Notes under the pieces: generated by a model | What the model was told of the DNA's origin: nothing | Database searches by the model: none | What the model saw: the letters and a program-made list of their open reading frames with translations, nothing else | Part shown: positions 17,196-26,543 of the stretch, piece after piece | How the letters are laid out: the number at the start of each line of letters is the position of its first letter | Numbering within the stretch: position 1 is the stretch's first letter | Source: Peptococcaceae bacterium | GTDB lineage: Bacteria; Bacillota; Peptococcia; Peptococcales; Peptococcaceae | Direction of reading: 5' to 3' | NCBI GenBank assembly: GCA_017399005.1 | Contig: JAFQEO010000003.1 | Coordinates: 23,808 to 87,807, forward strand | Length of the DNA stretch: 64,000 bases | Program-made: the position numbers and the translations under genes

Positions 17196-18590
17196 TTATT
17201 TCAGGTAGTTTACAGGGTTTTTGGTACTGCCGTTTACAATTACTTCGAAATGTAAGTGAGGACCAGTACTTCTACCAGTGTTACCTGCACGACCAATCTG
17301 CTGACCGCGTGCTACCTGATCGCCAACTTTGCAGTTGTAAGCGGATAAGTGTGCATATCTTGTTTTCATGCCATTGCCGTGGTCAACTACGATGCAGTTG
17401 CCGTAAGCGTAATACCAGCTTGCCAGTACCACTTTACCACCGGCAGCTGCATAAACAGCATCGCCTGTTTTTGCGGAGATATCGATACCGGAGTGGAACC
17501 CGCGGCTTCTGGTACCATATGGAGAAGTGATTTTACCGCTCTTTGGCCAGCTCAGCACACCGCTGCTGTTTGCAGCACGGGAGGAGATTTTGATAGATGC
17601 GGTACCTTTGCTTACCACTTCTGTAACAGGCTGAGAAATTACAACTTCATTCAGAGCCACTTTTTCGATTGTTGCACCGTTTGCTTCTTTTACTTCGTAA
17701 GTTACCTGTTTTTTACCGTCGGCACCTTTTGTGATGACTTTGGTTTCACCTTTTAACAGGCTGTTGTTTTCTTTGTATTCTGTTGCATGAGCGATTGCTT
17801 CTTCAACAGTTACTTCTTTTGTTACCACTACGCTAACCAGTGGTTCCAGTTTGGTTAAGGAAATTTCCTGACCAATCTGCAGTTTTTCCGGAACGATGTT
17901 TGGATTCAGGTTCTGCAGTTCGGATACGGATAAGTCATTGTTGTGTGCGATTGTCCAGAAGGATTCGCCTTCCGCAACTTTATGGGTCTGTACTGCTTCT
18001 TTACCTGCTGCAATTTTTTCCAGTACTTTTTCTGGAGACGCGATTTCAGAAGCTTTTACATTGCCAGGTTCAATGGCTACATCCTGCAGGAAGTCAACAG
18101 ATTTTACAACTGCATTGCCTGCATTTGCTGTAGCATTTTCTTTTAACTTGTCCAGAACTTTCTGTGCATCTGCTTCAGAAGCCAGAGCCAGCTGAATTTC
18201 TCCGTTGTTTACATTTAACATTGCACCAGGAGCCAGCCATTCAACATTTTCATCAATTAAACTGTTCAGTTCTTCGTTGCTTAATTTATCAGAGAAGAAA
18301 CCGTGAGTTGCTTTTGCTTCTACAGTGTTGTAGGAAGCTGTGATGGTCATGCCTGTTTCCTGCTGTGCCTTAGCTTTGGATGCATTCAGAGCCTGATTCA
18401 GTGCCGATGCGGAACTGATCTGTCCCATGTTTTTTCCGTCAATCACAACCGAGTAGGAGGTTGTCATTGAGAATGTACATGCAAATAAGATAAGAACGGC
18501 GATTGCAATGCCGCCAAGAAAATACTGTTTTGAACCTTTACCTTCAAAAAATTTAACCAGATTCATGAACTTTGCCGTCAGATTGTTCAT
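17196..18590 (-). CDS. M23 peptidase with LysM and G5-like domains
   Basis: The 464-residue protein has a membrane anchor at 26-46, a LysM domain (HKVAEGESFWTIAHNNDLSVSE, about 205-250), a G5-like domain (about 255-330) and a C-terminal LytM endopeptidase with zinc ligands HSGID and HLHFE. Domain order anchor-LysM-G5-M23 indicates an envelope-bound peptidoglycan DD-endopeptidase or an activator of amidases. The metal ligands are intact, so it is probably active. Confidence 0.92.
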   Translation of the reverse strand: MNNLTAKFMNLVKFFEGKGSKQYFLGGIAIAVLILFACTFSMTTSYSVVIDGKNMGQISSASALNQALNASKAKAQQETGMTITASYNTVEAKATHGFFSDKLSNEELNSLIDENVEWLAPGAMLNVNNGEIQLALASEADAQKVLDKLKENATANAGNAVVKSVDFLQDVAIEPGNVKASEIASPEKVLEKIAAGKEAVQTHKVAEGESFWTIAHNNDLSVSELQNLNPNIVPEKLQIGQEISLTKLEPLVSVVVTKEVTVEEAIAHATEYKENNSLLKGETKVITKGADGKKQVTYEVKEANGATIEKVALNEVVISQPVTEVVSKGTASIKISSRAANSSGVLSWPKSGKITSPYGTRSRGFHSGIDISAKTGDAVYAAAGGKVVLASWYYAYGNCIVVDHGNGMKTRYAHLSAYNCKVGDQVARGQQIGRAGNTGRSTGPHLHFEVIVNGSTKNPVNYLK

Positions 18591-18971
18591 ACGTTATGCA
18601 GATTCGATATCTGCTGTCCGCCACCTTTCTTTTCGTTGGAGTTCTGTGTCTTCGTGATATATTCTATTTTGTAGAAGAAAACCAAATGTAAATTTGCGCG
18701 GTCTGCTATTCGCGCGACCTTATTCTAGCATAATTCATCAGAAAGGAAAAGGAAAATCAAGGTTTTGTAACCTGACTGTAACTAAATAGGCACAAAATCT
18801 TTAGAAATTTGTGACGATGAGGAAGATTTCCAGATAAAAAACGGACTTTTCTTTGGCTTTCTGCAGGAAATATGATAAAATGCAGGAGAATACAGATTGT
18901 ATACGGGAAGTAAAAAAATGAAATGTAGATAGCTTCATAATTTCTATATACAAAAGGAGTTAAGTTCAATA
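18591..18971. other. Divergent intergenic region (381 bp)
   Basis: The region separates the minus-strand M23 gene from the plus-strand amidohydrolase gene. It holds a likely promoter for the latter (TTGGCT at 18853, 17-base spacer, TAAAAT at 18876 with an upstream TG) and AT-rich sequence that presumably drives the M23 gene. No gene or repeat was seen. Confidence 0.5.
18853..18881 (+). promoter_or_regulatory. Extended -10 promoter
   Basis: TTGGCT-N17-TAAAAT, with TG one base before the -10 hexamer. It is about 90 bases upstream of the M20 hydrolase start. Confidence 0.5.
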
Positions 18972-20294
18972 ATGAGAAGATTATCTTTACAGCAGCTGAA
19001 CTGGGAACAGTTTCAGGCAGATTTTAATGCACTGGCCGCAATCGGCCAGAATGAAACCGGCGGTATGGAACGCCTGGCTTATACAGAAGCCGATCAGCAG
19101 GCGCATAAACTGCTGGCAGATATGGCGGTTGAAGCCGGCTTTGAAGTAAAATGGGATGGTGCAGGCAACCTGTGGATTACACGCCGCGGTACAGAAGACG
19201 AAAATCCGGAATTTCCTCCAATGATTGTGGGTTCCCACATGGATACTGTGCCGGATGGCGGCAAGTATGACGGTCTGCTGGGTGTTATGACAGCGTTTCA
19301 CGCAATGCGCCAGCTGGATTTATTTCCACAGCGTCGCACTGTTACACTGATTGTATTCCGTTGTGAAGAATCCAGCCGTTTCAATTGTGCAACTATCGGC
19401 AGCAAACTGCTGGCGGAGCAGCTGACCGGCGAAATGCTGAAACGTTATGTGGATAAAGATGGCATCAGCGCCTATGATGCAATCCGGGAGCTGGGCGGCA
19501 GTCCGGACAACCTGTATCTGGAACGCAAATATATTAAAGAAGCGTTTGGTTTTATTGAAATGCATATTGAACAGGGTCCGGTTCTGTTGGAAAGAAACAC
19601 TGAAATCGGTCTGGTAAGCCATATTGCGGCACCACATCGATTCCGCATTACGGTAGAAGGGGCAGCAGCGCACTCCGGCGCATGCCCGATGAATGCTCGT
19701 CAGGACGCACTGGCTGGTGCAGCTGAGATTATTCTGGCAGTAGAACGGTTAGGAAAAGAATACGCAGAACAGCGTATTGTTGCGACTGTTGGAAAATGTG
19801 ATGTGCTGAACGGTGCTATGAATGTTGTACCGGGTCATGTAGAGCTGTATGTGGATATTCGCGGTATTGACCGGGAGGTTATTACCGAAGTGGTAACCAA
19901 GCTGCATCAGGAACTTTCGCTGATTGCATCCCGCCGTAATCTGAGAATTGATCCTGCAATTTTGAGCCAGGAAACTCCGGTGAAACTGAATGACGAAATG
20001 TCCGAACTGCTGGTAGAACAGTGTCTGAAAAATATGCTGACCTTCCTGCACATGGTAAGCGGTGCTGGTCATGATACCATGTATATGGCAAAACTGACCC
20101 GCGCAGCCATGTTCTTTGTGCCATGTGAAAAAGGTATCAGTCATAATAAAGCGGAAGCAGTTACCGACGATGCAGTGCAGAACGGCCTGCGTCTGATGCT
20201 TGCAACACTGGTTCGTATCTGCAACTGGGATCCGGAAACCGAACGTGAAAAAGCGGAAATGGATCGAATGCTGCTGGATGAAGCATATAACTGA
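18972..20294 (+). CDS. M20-family amidohydrolase (carbamoylase/allantoate amidohydrolase type)
   Basis: The 440-residue protein carries the zinc-binding GSHMDTVPDGGKYDG, FRCEESSRF and MHIEQGPVLLE motifs typical of N-carbamoyl-L-amino-acid hydrolases, beta-ureidopropionases and allantoate amidohydrolases, plus a C-terminal His (SGAGHDTMYMA). It probably cleaves a carbamoyl or ureido group from a small metabolite. No other ureide or pyrimidine-degradation genes are nearby, so the exact substrate is open. SD AAAGGAG precedes the ATG. Confidence 0.88.
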   Translation: MRRLSLQQLNWEQFQADFNALAAIGQNETGGMERLAYTEADQQAHKLLADMAVEAGFEVKWDGAGNLWITRRGTEDENPEFPPMIVGSHMDTVPDGGKYDGLLGVMTAFHAMRQLDLFPQRRTVTLIVFRCEESSRFNCATIGSKLLAEQLTGEMLKRYVDKDGISAYDAIRELGGSPDNLYLERKYIKEAFGFIEMHIEQGPVLLERNTEIGLVSHIAAPHRFRITVEGAAAHSGACPMNARQDALAGAAEIILAVERLGKEYAEQRIVATVGKCDVLNGAMNVVPGHVELYVDIRGIDREVITEVVTKLHQELSLIASRRNLRIDPAILSQETPVKLNDEMSELLVEQCLKNMLTFLHMVSGAGHDTMYMAKLTRAAMFFVPCEKGISHNKAEAVTDDAVQNGLRLMLATLVRICNWDPETEREKAEMDRMLLDEAYN

Positions 20295-20340
20295 TAACGT
20301 GATAGGAAAAAATAACGGATAGCAGCGGGAGGCGGAATCG

Positions 20341-21015
20341 ATGATAACCAGAATATTGCCGGGGCAGTCTGATTCTGCACTGCAGGAGGCGGCTGAACTG
20401 CTTCGATGTGGGGCAACGGTTGCCTTTCCAACGGATACAGTGTATGGCTTGGGGGCTCATGCCCTGAATGCAGAAGCTGTGCATAAAATTTATGAAGCAA
20501 AAGGGCGTCCGTCGGACAAACCGCTTATCATTCTGATTTGCGATAAAACCCAGCTGGATATGCTGGCTGCAGATGTGCCTGAACAGGCTCAGAAGCTGAT
20601 GGATGTGTTCTGGCCAGGGCCGCTGACGCTTGTGTTTCAGAAAAAAGCGGATGTCGTGCCCGATTATGTGACACGAGGGTTTGAAACGGTGGCCGTTCGT
20701 ATGCCGAATCATCCTGTAGCGCTGAACCTGTTAAAAAAGGCAGAAGTTCCGGTAGCAGCACCAAGTGCCAATCTGTCCGGCAATCCAAGTGCGGTCAATG
20801 CAGAACAGGTGATAAAAGATCTGGATGGACGGATTGCTGCTGTTGTAGATGGGGGCAGCTGTCAGGTAGGCATTGCATCGACAATTCTGGATATGAGCGG
20901 GACGGTGCCGGTGATTCTCCGGCAGGGCTCTGTGACGAAAGCACAGCTGGAAGCGGTGCTTGGACAGCCGGTGGAAGATGGTTTCGGAAGTGCGGGAAAG
21001 CAGGTGAAAGCGTGA
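20341..21015 (+). CDS. L-threonylcarbamoyladenylate synthase
   Basis: The 224-residue YrdC-domain protein has the conserved TVAFPTDTVYGLGA, KGRPSDKPLI and APSANLSGNPSA segments. It makes threonylcarbamoyl-AMP for the t6A modification of tRNAs reading ANN codons. It is shorter than Sua5, with only a brief tail after the catalytic domain. The next gene overlaps its end by 4 bases, the usual pairing in Bacillota. Confidence 0.93.
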   Translation: MITRILPGQSDSALQEAAELLRCGATVAFPTDTVYGLGAHALNAEAVHKIYEAKGRPSDKPLIILICDKTQLDMLAADVPEQAQKLMDVFWPGPLTLVFQKKADVVPDYVTRGFETVAVRMPNHPVALNLLKKAEVPVAAPSANLSGNPSAVNAEQVIKDLDGRIAAVVDGGSCQVGIASTILDMSGTVPVILRQGSVTKAQLEAVLGQPVEDGFGSAGKQVKA

Positions 21016-21482
21016 ATCTTTTATTTGTATGTACAGGTAATACCTGCCGCAGTGCAATGGCAGAAGCGGCGGCAAAAAAACTGACAGCGGAATATCCAGG
21101 GTATGAGGATTATACTGTTATGTCTGCAGGTGTTATGTGCGCAGGGCCGTCTCCGGCCTCACCGCAGGCGGTGGTTGTGGCTGCGGAACACCAGTGTGAT
21201 TTATCGCAGTTTACGGCAAAGCAGATTACAGAATCCATGGTGGAGAAAGCAGATTATGTGTTCACGATGACACGCAGTCATAAACAGATGCTGGATTATG
21301 CATTGCCGCAGTATAGTGGAAAAGTGTTTCTGCTGACTGCGTATGCAGATGCCAATCCGGATGCACCGGATATTCCAGATCCGTTTGGCGGCAGCGTGGA
21401 AGAATATCGGCAGTGCTTTTCTGTGCTGATAGAAAAGATTGCCTCTGTTTTGGAAAAAATAAAAAAATCTAATGAACTGTGA
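21012..21482 (+). CDS. Low-molecular-weight phosphatase, probable protein-arginine phosphatase
   Basis: The 156-residue protein has the P-loop VCTGNTCRSAMAE (C(X)5R) and the general acid in DIPDPFGG. The Thr in CTGNT, rather than Ile/Val of tyrosine phosphatases, matches YwlE-type protein-arginine phosphatases. No McsB kinase gene is in the window. Start overlaps the upstream t6A gene, so they are coupled. Confidence 0.88.
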   Translation: MNLLFVCTGNTCRSAMAEAAAKKLTAEYPGYEDYTVMSAGVMCAGPSPASPQAVVVAAEHQCDLSQFTAKQITESMVEKADYVFTMTRSHKQMLDYALPQYSGKVFLLTAYADANPDAPDIPDPFGGSVEEYRQCFSVLIEKIASVLEKIKKSNEL

Positions 21483-21607
21483 TTGCCGGAAACGTTGGGG
21501 AAGGCTGTACGGAATCCCCACTTTGCGGTATCATAAAGATATCAGGAAATAACCTGAAAAATAAAGAATATCATAATTCACAATCAGGATAAGGAGGCAG
21601 CATCATA

Positions 21608-22048
21608 ATGAAAATTGCGATTGGCTGTGACCACGGCGGTTTTGAACTGAAACAGGCTGTGGCGAAATTCTTAGAGGAAAATGGATATGAATATAAAGAT
21701 TACGGGACATACGATACACAGTCCTGTGATTATCCGGATATTGCAATTCCGGTAGCAGAAGCGGTAGCGGCCGGCGAATTTGACCGCGGCATTTTAATCT
21801 GCGGTACCGGTATCGGTATTGGCATTGCGGCAAACAAAGTAAAAGGCATTCGTGCGGCTCTTTGCCACGATACCTTCTCTGCTCATGCAACAAGACAGCA
21901 TAACGATTCCAACATTTTAACCATGGGTCAGCGTGTAATCGGCCAGGGTCTGGCACTGGATATCGTGAAAATCTGGCTGACTACTGAATTTGAAGGCGGC
22001 CGCCATCAGAAGAGAATCGACAAAATTCATGCACAGGAGGCGCGTTAA
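21608..22048 (+). CDS. rpiB: Ribose-5-phosphate isomerase B
   Basis: The 146-residue protein has IAIGCDHGGFELK at the start, the active-site ICGTGIGIGIAANK and the HDTFSAHATRQHND region of RpiB/LacAB. It interconverts ribose-5-P and ribulose-5-P. AAGGAGG precedes the ATG. Two bases separate it from the TIGR01440 gene. Confidence 0.95.
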   Translation: MKIAIGCDHGGFELKQAVAKFLEENGYEYKDYGTYDTQSCDYPDIAIPVAEAVAAGEFDRGILICGTGIGIGIAANKVKGIRAALCHDTFSAHATRQHNDSNILTMGQRVIGQGLALDIVKIWLTTEFEGGRHQKRIDKIHAQEAR

Positions 22049-22050
22049 TT

Positions 22051-22599
22051 ATGGAAATGCAGGAAATTCAGCAGCAGATGCAGCAGGCATTTGCAGAGTA
22101 TCTGGAAGTGGCAAACCTGAAACCGGGTCAGATTTGTGTAATCGGTTGCAGTACCAGCGAGGTGCACGGCGGCAGAATCGGCAAGGACAGCCAGCCGGAC
22201 ATCGCTGCAGCGCTGTATGAAGTAATTGCACCAATGGCAGCAGAAAAAGGTATTTATCTGGCATTCCAGTGCTGTGAGCATCTGAATCGTGCTCTGGTTG
22301 TAGACCGTGAAGTTGCTGAAAAATACAATCTGCCGGAAGTGACCGTTGTGCCGCATGTAAAAGCCGGCGGTTCTATGGGCAGCTATGCATATCGTCATAA
22401 AGCGGATGCTGTTGTGGTTGAAAATATTCAGGCACACGGCGGGCTGGATATTGGCGAAACTTTAATCGGTATGCATCTGCGTCCTGTAGCTGTGCCAAAA
22501 CGCCTGAGCGTAAAATACATCGGCAGTGCAAGACTGACCGCAGCTTCCTGCAGAGGGAAATTGATCGGCGGGGAACGCGCAAAATACACCTTAGAGTAG
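22051..22599 (+). CDS. TIGR01440 (YwlG/UPF0340) family protein
   Basis: The 182-residue protein of conserved but unknown function shows the family segments VIGCSTSEVHGGRIGKDSQ, LAFQCCEHLNRALV and VPHVKAGGSMGSYAY. It belongs to the conserved ywlE-ywlF(rpiB)-ywlG-glyA order of Bacillota, which is reproduced here. Confidence 0.9.
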   Translation: MEMQEIQQQMQQAFAEYLEVANLKPGQICVIGCSTSEVHGGRIGKDSQPDIAAALYEVIAPMAAEKGIYLAFQCCEHLNRALVVDREVAEKYNLPEVTVVPHVKAGGSMGSYAYRHKADAVVVENIQAHGGLDIGETLIGMHLRPVAVPKRLSVKYIGSARLTAASCRGKLIGGERAKYTLE

Positions 22600-22616
22600 A
22601 ACCTGTCTTTTCATAT

Positions 22617-22695
22617 TGTAGGGGCGGATGACCACATCCGCCCGCAAGATAACGCAATATAAAAAATGGGCCGTTGTGGTCAACGGTCCCTACAA
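22617..22695. repeat. Palindromic intergenic repeat (TTGTAGGGG...CCCTACAA)
   Basis: Outer arms TTGTAGGG/CCCTACAA enclose two hairpins: GGGCGGATG/CATCCGCCC with loop ACCA and GGGCCGTTG/CAACGGTCCC with loop TGGT. The two loops are complementary to each other. This compact repeat plan with GTAGGGGCG ends recurs in many gut bacteria as a dispersed miniature element; only one copy is in this window. Confidence 0.7.
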
Positions 22696-22737
22696 GACAA
22701 TTCATAAATAAAATCAATAATAACGGAGGTTTGTTTA

Positions 22738-23979
22738 ATGATTGATTACGTAAAAGAGCTGGTTCAGCCAGTGGATCCGGAATTAGCAGAAGCGATTTTT
22801 CTGGAAAAAAACAGACAGAGCAGCAAAATTGAGCTGATTGCATCTGAAAACTTTGTAAGCCCTGCAGTTATGGCTGCACAGGGCAGCGTGCTGACCAACA
22901 AATATGCAGAAGGCTATCCAGGCAAACGCTATTATGGCGGTTGCGAATTTGTTGATATCGCAGAAAATCTGGCAAGAGACCGTGTAAAAAAACTGTTTGG
23001 TGCTGAGCATGCAAATGTACAGCCGCATTCCGGCGCTAATGCAAATACCGCAGTATACTTTGCGATGCTGCAGCCGGGCGACACTGTACTGGGTATGAAC
23101 CTGAACCACGGCGGTCATCTGTCTCACGGGAGCCCGGTAAACATTTCCGGTAAATACTTCAACTTTGAAGCTTACGGCGTAGAAGAAGGCACCGAAGTTA
23201 TTGATTATGATAAAGTTCGTGCTCGCGCAATCGAAACAAAACCAAAACTGATTGTTGCCGGTGCAAGTGCATACCCACGCACACTGGATTTCAAAAAATT
23301 CCGTGAAATCGCTGATGAAGTTGGCGCATACCTGATGGTTGACATGGCTCATATTGCTGGTTTAGTTGCAGCTGGCCTGCATCCAAACCCAGTAGAATAT
23401 GCAGACTTTGTAACCACCACAACCCATAAAACACTGCGCGGCCCAAGAGGCGGTCTGATTATGTGCAAAGAAGAATATGCAAAACAGATTGACAAAGCAA
23501 TCTTCCCTGGTATTCAGGGTGGCCCTCTGATGCATGTAATCGCAGCAAAAGCTGTTTGCTTCCACGAAGCACTGCAGCCTGAATTTAAAGAATATCAGAA
23601 ACAGATTGTTGCCAATGCAAAAGCGCTGGCAGACGGTCTGCAGAATCAGGGCTTCCGTCTGGTATCCGGCGGTACCGATAACCACCTGATGCTGATTGAT
23701 GTAAAATCCAAAGGCTTAACCGGGAAAGACGCAGAACGAATGCTGGATGATGCAAACGTTACCGTTAACAAAAACACCATTCCGTTTGAAACCGAAAGCC
23801 CATTTGTTACAAGCGGTATCCGTGTTGGTACACCGGCTGTTACTTCCCGCGGCATGAAAGAAGCAGAAATGGGCGAAATCGCAGAAATTTTCGAAACCGT
23901 TCTGCTGAAAAAAGACGAAGCAAAAGCAAAAGAAATGGTAAAAGGCTTAACTGACCGTTTCCCACTGTATGCTGACTAA
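22738..23979 (+). CDS. glyA: Serine hydroxymethyltransferase
   Basis: The 413-residue protein has [24 protein letters not shown], the PLP-lysine motif [15 protein letters not shown] and the FPGIQGGPL segment. It links serine, glycine and one-carbon folate metabolism. Codon use is biased toward preferred codons (GCA, GAA, CCA), as expected for a highly expressed gene. A GGAGG site precedes the ATG. Confidence 0.97.
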   Translation: MIDYVKELVQPVDPELAEAIFLEKNRQSSKIELIASENFVSPAVMAAQGSVLTNKYAEGYPGKRYYGGCEFVDIAENLARDRVKKLFGAEHANVQPHSGANANTAVYFAMLQPGDTVLGMNLNHGGHLSHGSPVNISGKYFNFEAYGVEEGTEVIDYDKVRARAIETKPKLIVAGASAYPRTLDFKKFREIADEVGAYLMVDMAHIAGLVAAGLHPNPVEYADFVTTTTHKTLRGPRGGLIMCKEEYAKQIDKAIFPGIQGGPLMHVIAAKAVCFHEALQPEFKEYQKQIVANAKALADGLQNQGFRLVSGGTDNHLMLIDVKSKGLTGKDAERMLDDANVTVNKNTIPFETESPFVTSGIRVGTPAVTSRGMKEAEMGEIAEIFETVLLKKDEAKAKEMVKGLTDRFPLYAD

Positions 23980-23999
23980 TTCGTCATCATAAGCAATGC

Positions 24000-24035
24000 A
24001 CGACTCCATCTTTACAGGTGGGGTCGTTTTTGTCT
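24000..24035 (+). terminator. Terminator after glyA
   Basis: ACGACTCCAT pairs with GTGGGGTCGT (two G-T pairs), followed by TTTTTGT. Confidence 0.8.
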
Positions 24036-24042
24036 CCAAACA

Positions 24043-24079
24043 AAAACGCAGAGGCGAAATTAACTCGCTTCTGCGTTTT
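24043..24079 (-). terminator. Terminator after the radical SAM maturase gene
   Basis: AAAACGCAGA-GCGA and TCGC-TCTGCGTTTT inverted arms lie just past the 3' end of the minus-strand maturase gene. Confidence 0.75.
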
Positions 24080-24095
24080 CTGTTTCTTTACTCAA

Positions 24096-25481
24096 TTATT
24101 CATTTTCGCTCTGCATCAGTGCTTTTTTTACCTGAGCACCGATGGCTGTTTCCAGACGTTTTTTCTGCAGGGTGCAGCCTTTGTCGTATGGCTGTGTCAG
24201 GCTTCCGCCATAACGAATGTTATTGGCATGGCAGCCGCCGCTGCAGTAAAATCTTGCCCAGCATTTCATGCAGGCTTCTTTACTCAGCACATTGCTTTTC
24301 TGGAATTCTTTGCATAAATCCAGATTTACAATGCCGGTGTCTACAGTCCCTACTTTGTATGCTTCTTCACCTACGAACTGATGACATGGATACAGGTCGC
24401 CTTCCGGGCTGATAGCCAGATAATCATGGCCGGCACCGCAGCCGCTTAAACGTTTTGGCAGGCATGGGCCGCCGGTTAAATCCACATTAAAGTGGAAGAA
24501 GTTATATGGGTCGCCTTTTTCATGGTAAGCCAGATAATGACGAGCCAGTTTGTCATATTCTTTGCAGGCAGCAAATACATCTTCATCGGTTAATGCGTAA
24601 TCAAATTCAGCAGGAGCCACAACTGGTTCCATGGATAATTCACGGAAGCCTAAATCCACCATATGAGCCACATCGGCAGCAAAATCAGTATTGTGATGGG
24701 TGTAGGTGCCGCGCAGATAGTATTCTTCGCCGTTGCGGTTTTTTACGAAGTCCTGGAAGTTTTTCACGATAGCATCGTAAGAACCTGCACCGTTCGGGAA
24801 TTTACGCATATTGTCGTTGGTTTCTTTTCTGCCGTCCAGACTGAGCACAGCACTAATGCCTTCTTCGTTCAGGAAATCCTGTACTTCTTTTGTCAGCAGA
24901 ACACCGTTGGTGGTCAGGGTGAATTTAAACACTTTGCCATGCAGTGCTCCCTGTTCTTTCCCGTATTTCACCAGTTCTTTGCAGACTTCAAAGTTCAGCA
25001 GAGGTTCGCCGCCAAAGAAGTCAACTTCGATATGTTTGCGATGTTTGGATGCCTGAATTAAAAAGTCCAGCGCTTTTTTACCGGTTTCCAGACTCATCAG
25101 CGAACGCTGGCCGTGATATGCTCCGCTGTCGGCAAAGCAGTATCCGCAGCGCAGGTTGCAGTCGTGTGCCATGTGCAGGCAGATTGCTTTTACAATCGGC
25201 TCGGTGTGAGGGGTGAACCCTTGCAGTTCCCGGTCGTCGGTGAACAGCTGACCAGCCATCATCAGTTCACTGACTTCATCAATAACTGCAGTTGCTTCTT
25301 CGTAGCCGTACTGTTCCATCAGCATGGAGAATGCTGTTTCAAATGGATTAACGATTAAATAATCAAAAAAGTCCCAGGTTGCCTGGTCTACGATATGAAC
25401 AGAGCCGCTGTTTACATCCAGCACGATATTTAAATCTTCAAAACGAAACCGGTGAATCCGGCTAAAATCTAAGTTTTCCAT
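24096..25481 (-). CDS. Radical SAM peptide maturase (SCIFF maturase/ScfB-like)
   Basis: The 461-residue protein has an N-terminal precursor-recognition-like domain (FSRIHRFRFEDLNIVLDVNS), the radical SAM CxxxCxxC triad (CNLRCGYC, near 117-124), FFGGEPLLNFE, and a C-terminal SPASM region with many Cys (GCGAGHDYLAISPEGDLYPC, CMKCWARFYCSGGCHANN). This matches the family that forms Cys-to-alpha-carbon thioethers in six-cysteine (SCIFF) peptides. I found no Cys-rich peptide ORF with the SCIFF pattern on either side, although the precursor is normally adjacent. Confidence 0.85.
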   Translation of the reverse strand: MENLDFSRIHRFRFEDLNIVLDVNSGSVHIVDQATWDFFDYLIVNPFETAFSMLMEQYGYEEATAVIDEVSELMMAGQLFTDDRELQGFTPHTEPIVKAICLHMAHDCNLRCGYCFADSGAYHGQRSLMSLETGKKALDFLIQASKHRKHIEVDFFGGEPLLNFEVCKELVKYGKEQGALHGKVFKFTLTTNGVLLTKEVQDFLNEEGISAVLSLDGRKETNDNMRKFPNGAGSYDAIVKNFQDFVKNRNGEEYYLRGTYTHHNTDFAADVAHMVDLGFRELSMEPVVAPAEFDYALTDEDVFAACKEYDKLARHYLAYHEKGDPYNFFHFNVDLTGGPCLPKRLSGCGAGHDYLAISPEGDLYPCHQFVGEEAYKVGTVDTGIVNLDLCKEFQKSNVLSKEACMKCWARFYCSGGCHANNIRYGGSLTQPYDKGCTLQKKRLETAIGAQVKKALMQSENE

Positions 25482-25596
25482 TGTGATAGCTCCTTTGCCA
25501 AATCTTCATGCTTTCATTCTTTTCATTGTAAATTTTTTTGCATCATTCGTCAACCGTTTGGGGATTAAATAACATATTATACGAGGAGGATGAAAA

Positions 25597-25773
25597 ATGA
25601 AGAGACAAAAACATATCTCCCTCCTGCTGGCCTTTTCCCTGCTGTTTCTGCTAAGCAGCTGCCGGGACGAACCTGCACCGTTGGTCATTGACCATGAACA
25701 GATGACCGCTTCGGACACCGGCCAGAAGATCGCCCAGACCTCGGGCTATGTCCCCATGATGCCCCTCAACTGA
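25597..25773 (+). CDS. Tiny putative lipoprotein (58 aa)
   Basis: The ORF starts MKRQKHISLL, with a hydrophobic stretch and a lipobox LLSSC (Cys 22), then a short tail ending YVPMMPLN. GAGGAGGA lies 6 bases before the ATG and a terminator follows the stop by 11 bases. Codon choices (CTC, GCC, TCC, ATC) differ from the neighbouring housekeeping genes and match the two YbjN-like genes next door. Function unknown. Confidence 0.6.
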   Translation: MKRQKHISLLLAFSLLFLLSSCRDEPAPLVIDHEQMTASDTGQKIAQTSGYVPMMPLN

Positions 25774-25784
25774 TCCGGATATGG

Positions 25785-25812
25785 AAAAAGCCGCCCGACA
25801 GGCGGCTTTTCT
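25785..25812. terminator. Bidirectional terminator
   Basis: AAAAAGCCGCC and GGCGGCTTTT stem with A/T flanks, between the tiny lipoprotein and the convergent YbjN-like gene. Confidence 0.85.
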
Positions 25813-25813
25813 T

Positions 25814-26533
25814 TTAACCAGTGTGCTTCTTCACAAACTGCTCAAGGCTCATCGAGCCCCTGCTGACAGCCAGAAAATCCATATCGTATCTGTCCACGAC
25901 CGCACAGGCACACCGAATCATCTCCTGGAACATAGCCGTTTCAACATGACACTTTTCATACATCTGTGTCATGCGATAGAGAATCAATCTATTCTCTATA
26001 TTATAGTCAAAGCTGCCGTTGACCAGATCATTACTGGCAGCACCGGTCATAATGACACCCGCCACACGCTTGTCTTCCGGCATATGGAACATCGGCGAAA
26101 ACAGACAAACTCTATGGTTCACATCGATTTGCAGGATCATTTTAACCGGCAGATGTTCACCTTGGGCAGAAAACCTGACTACGTAATCCTCTTCTTTTTT
26201 CGTGTATTCCAGGCCCATTTCGCCCAGTGCCTTGCAAAGCAGCCCAAAAGCTTCATCACGTGTAATCTGACTAGCCTCCGCAGCGACGACCTTCTTCTTT
26301 TCAGCAGCTTCTTCTGCCGCTTTCCGTTCCGCTTCGATTAGCTTCTGCGTCTCGGCGATTTGCCAATCCTGTTCTGCCTTTTTCCGTTTCAGCTCGGCAA
26401 GCTCCCGTTCTTCCTTTGCTAGAGCTTTTTCATCCGCTGCGATCTCCCGCTTGAGTGCCTCCAGCTTTCGTTCGGCCTCGGCCTTCTTCCGTGCCGCTTC
26501 TGTCTCATGGCGCTTTTTACCAAAAAAGAACAT
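25814..26533 (-). CDS. Coiled-coil protein with C-terminal YbjN-like domain
   Basis: From the ATG at 26533 (SD AAGGAG upstream) the protein has 239 residues. Residues about 5-90 form a highly charged coiled coil rich in Glu, Lys and Ala; the remaining 145 residues look like a YbjN/type III chaperone-like alpha-beta domain (LCKALGEMGLEYTKKEEDYVV...). It is paralogous to the gene immediately upstream. It uses AAG for Lys and GTC for Val unusually often for this window. Function unknown. Confidence 0.6.
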   Translation of the reverse strand: MFFFGKKRHETEAARKKAEAERKLEALKREIAADEKALAKEERELAELKRKKAEQDWQIAETQKLIEAERKAAEEAAEKKKVVAAEASQITRDEAFGLLCKALGEMGLEYTKKEEDYVVRFSAQGEHLPVKMILQIDVNHRVCLFSPMFHMPEDKRVAGVIMTGAASNDLVNGSFDYNIENRLILYRMTQMYEKCHVETAMFQEMIRCACAVVDRYDMDFLAVSRGSMSLEQFVKKHTG

Positions 26534-26543
26534 ATCGCTCCCC

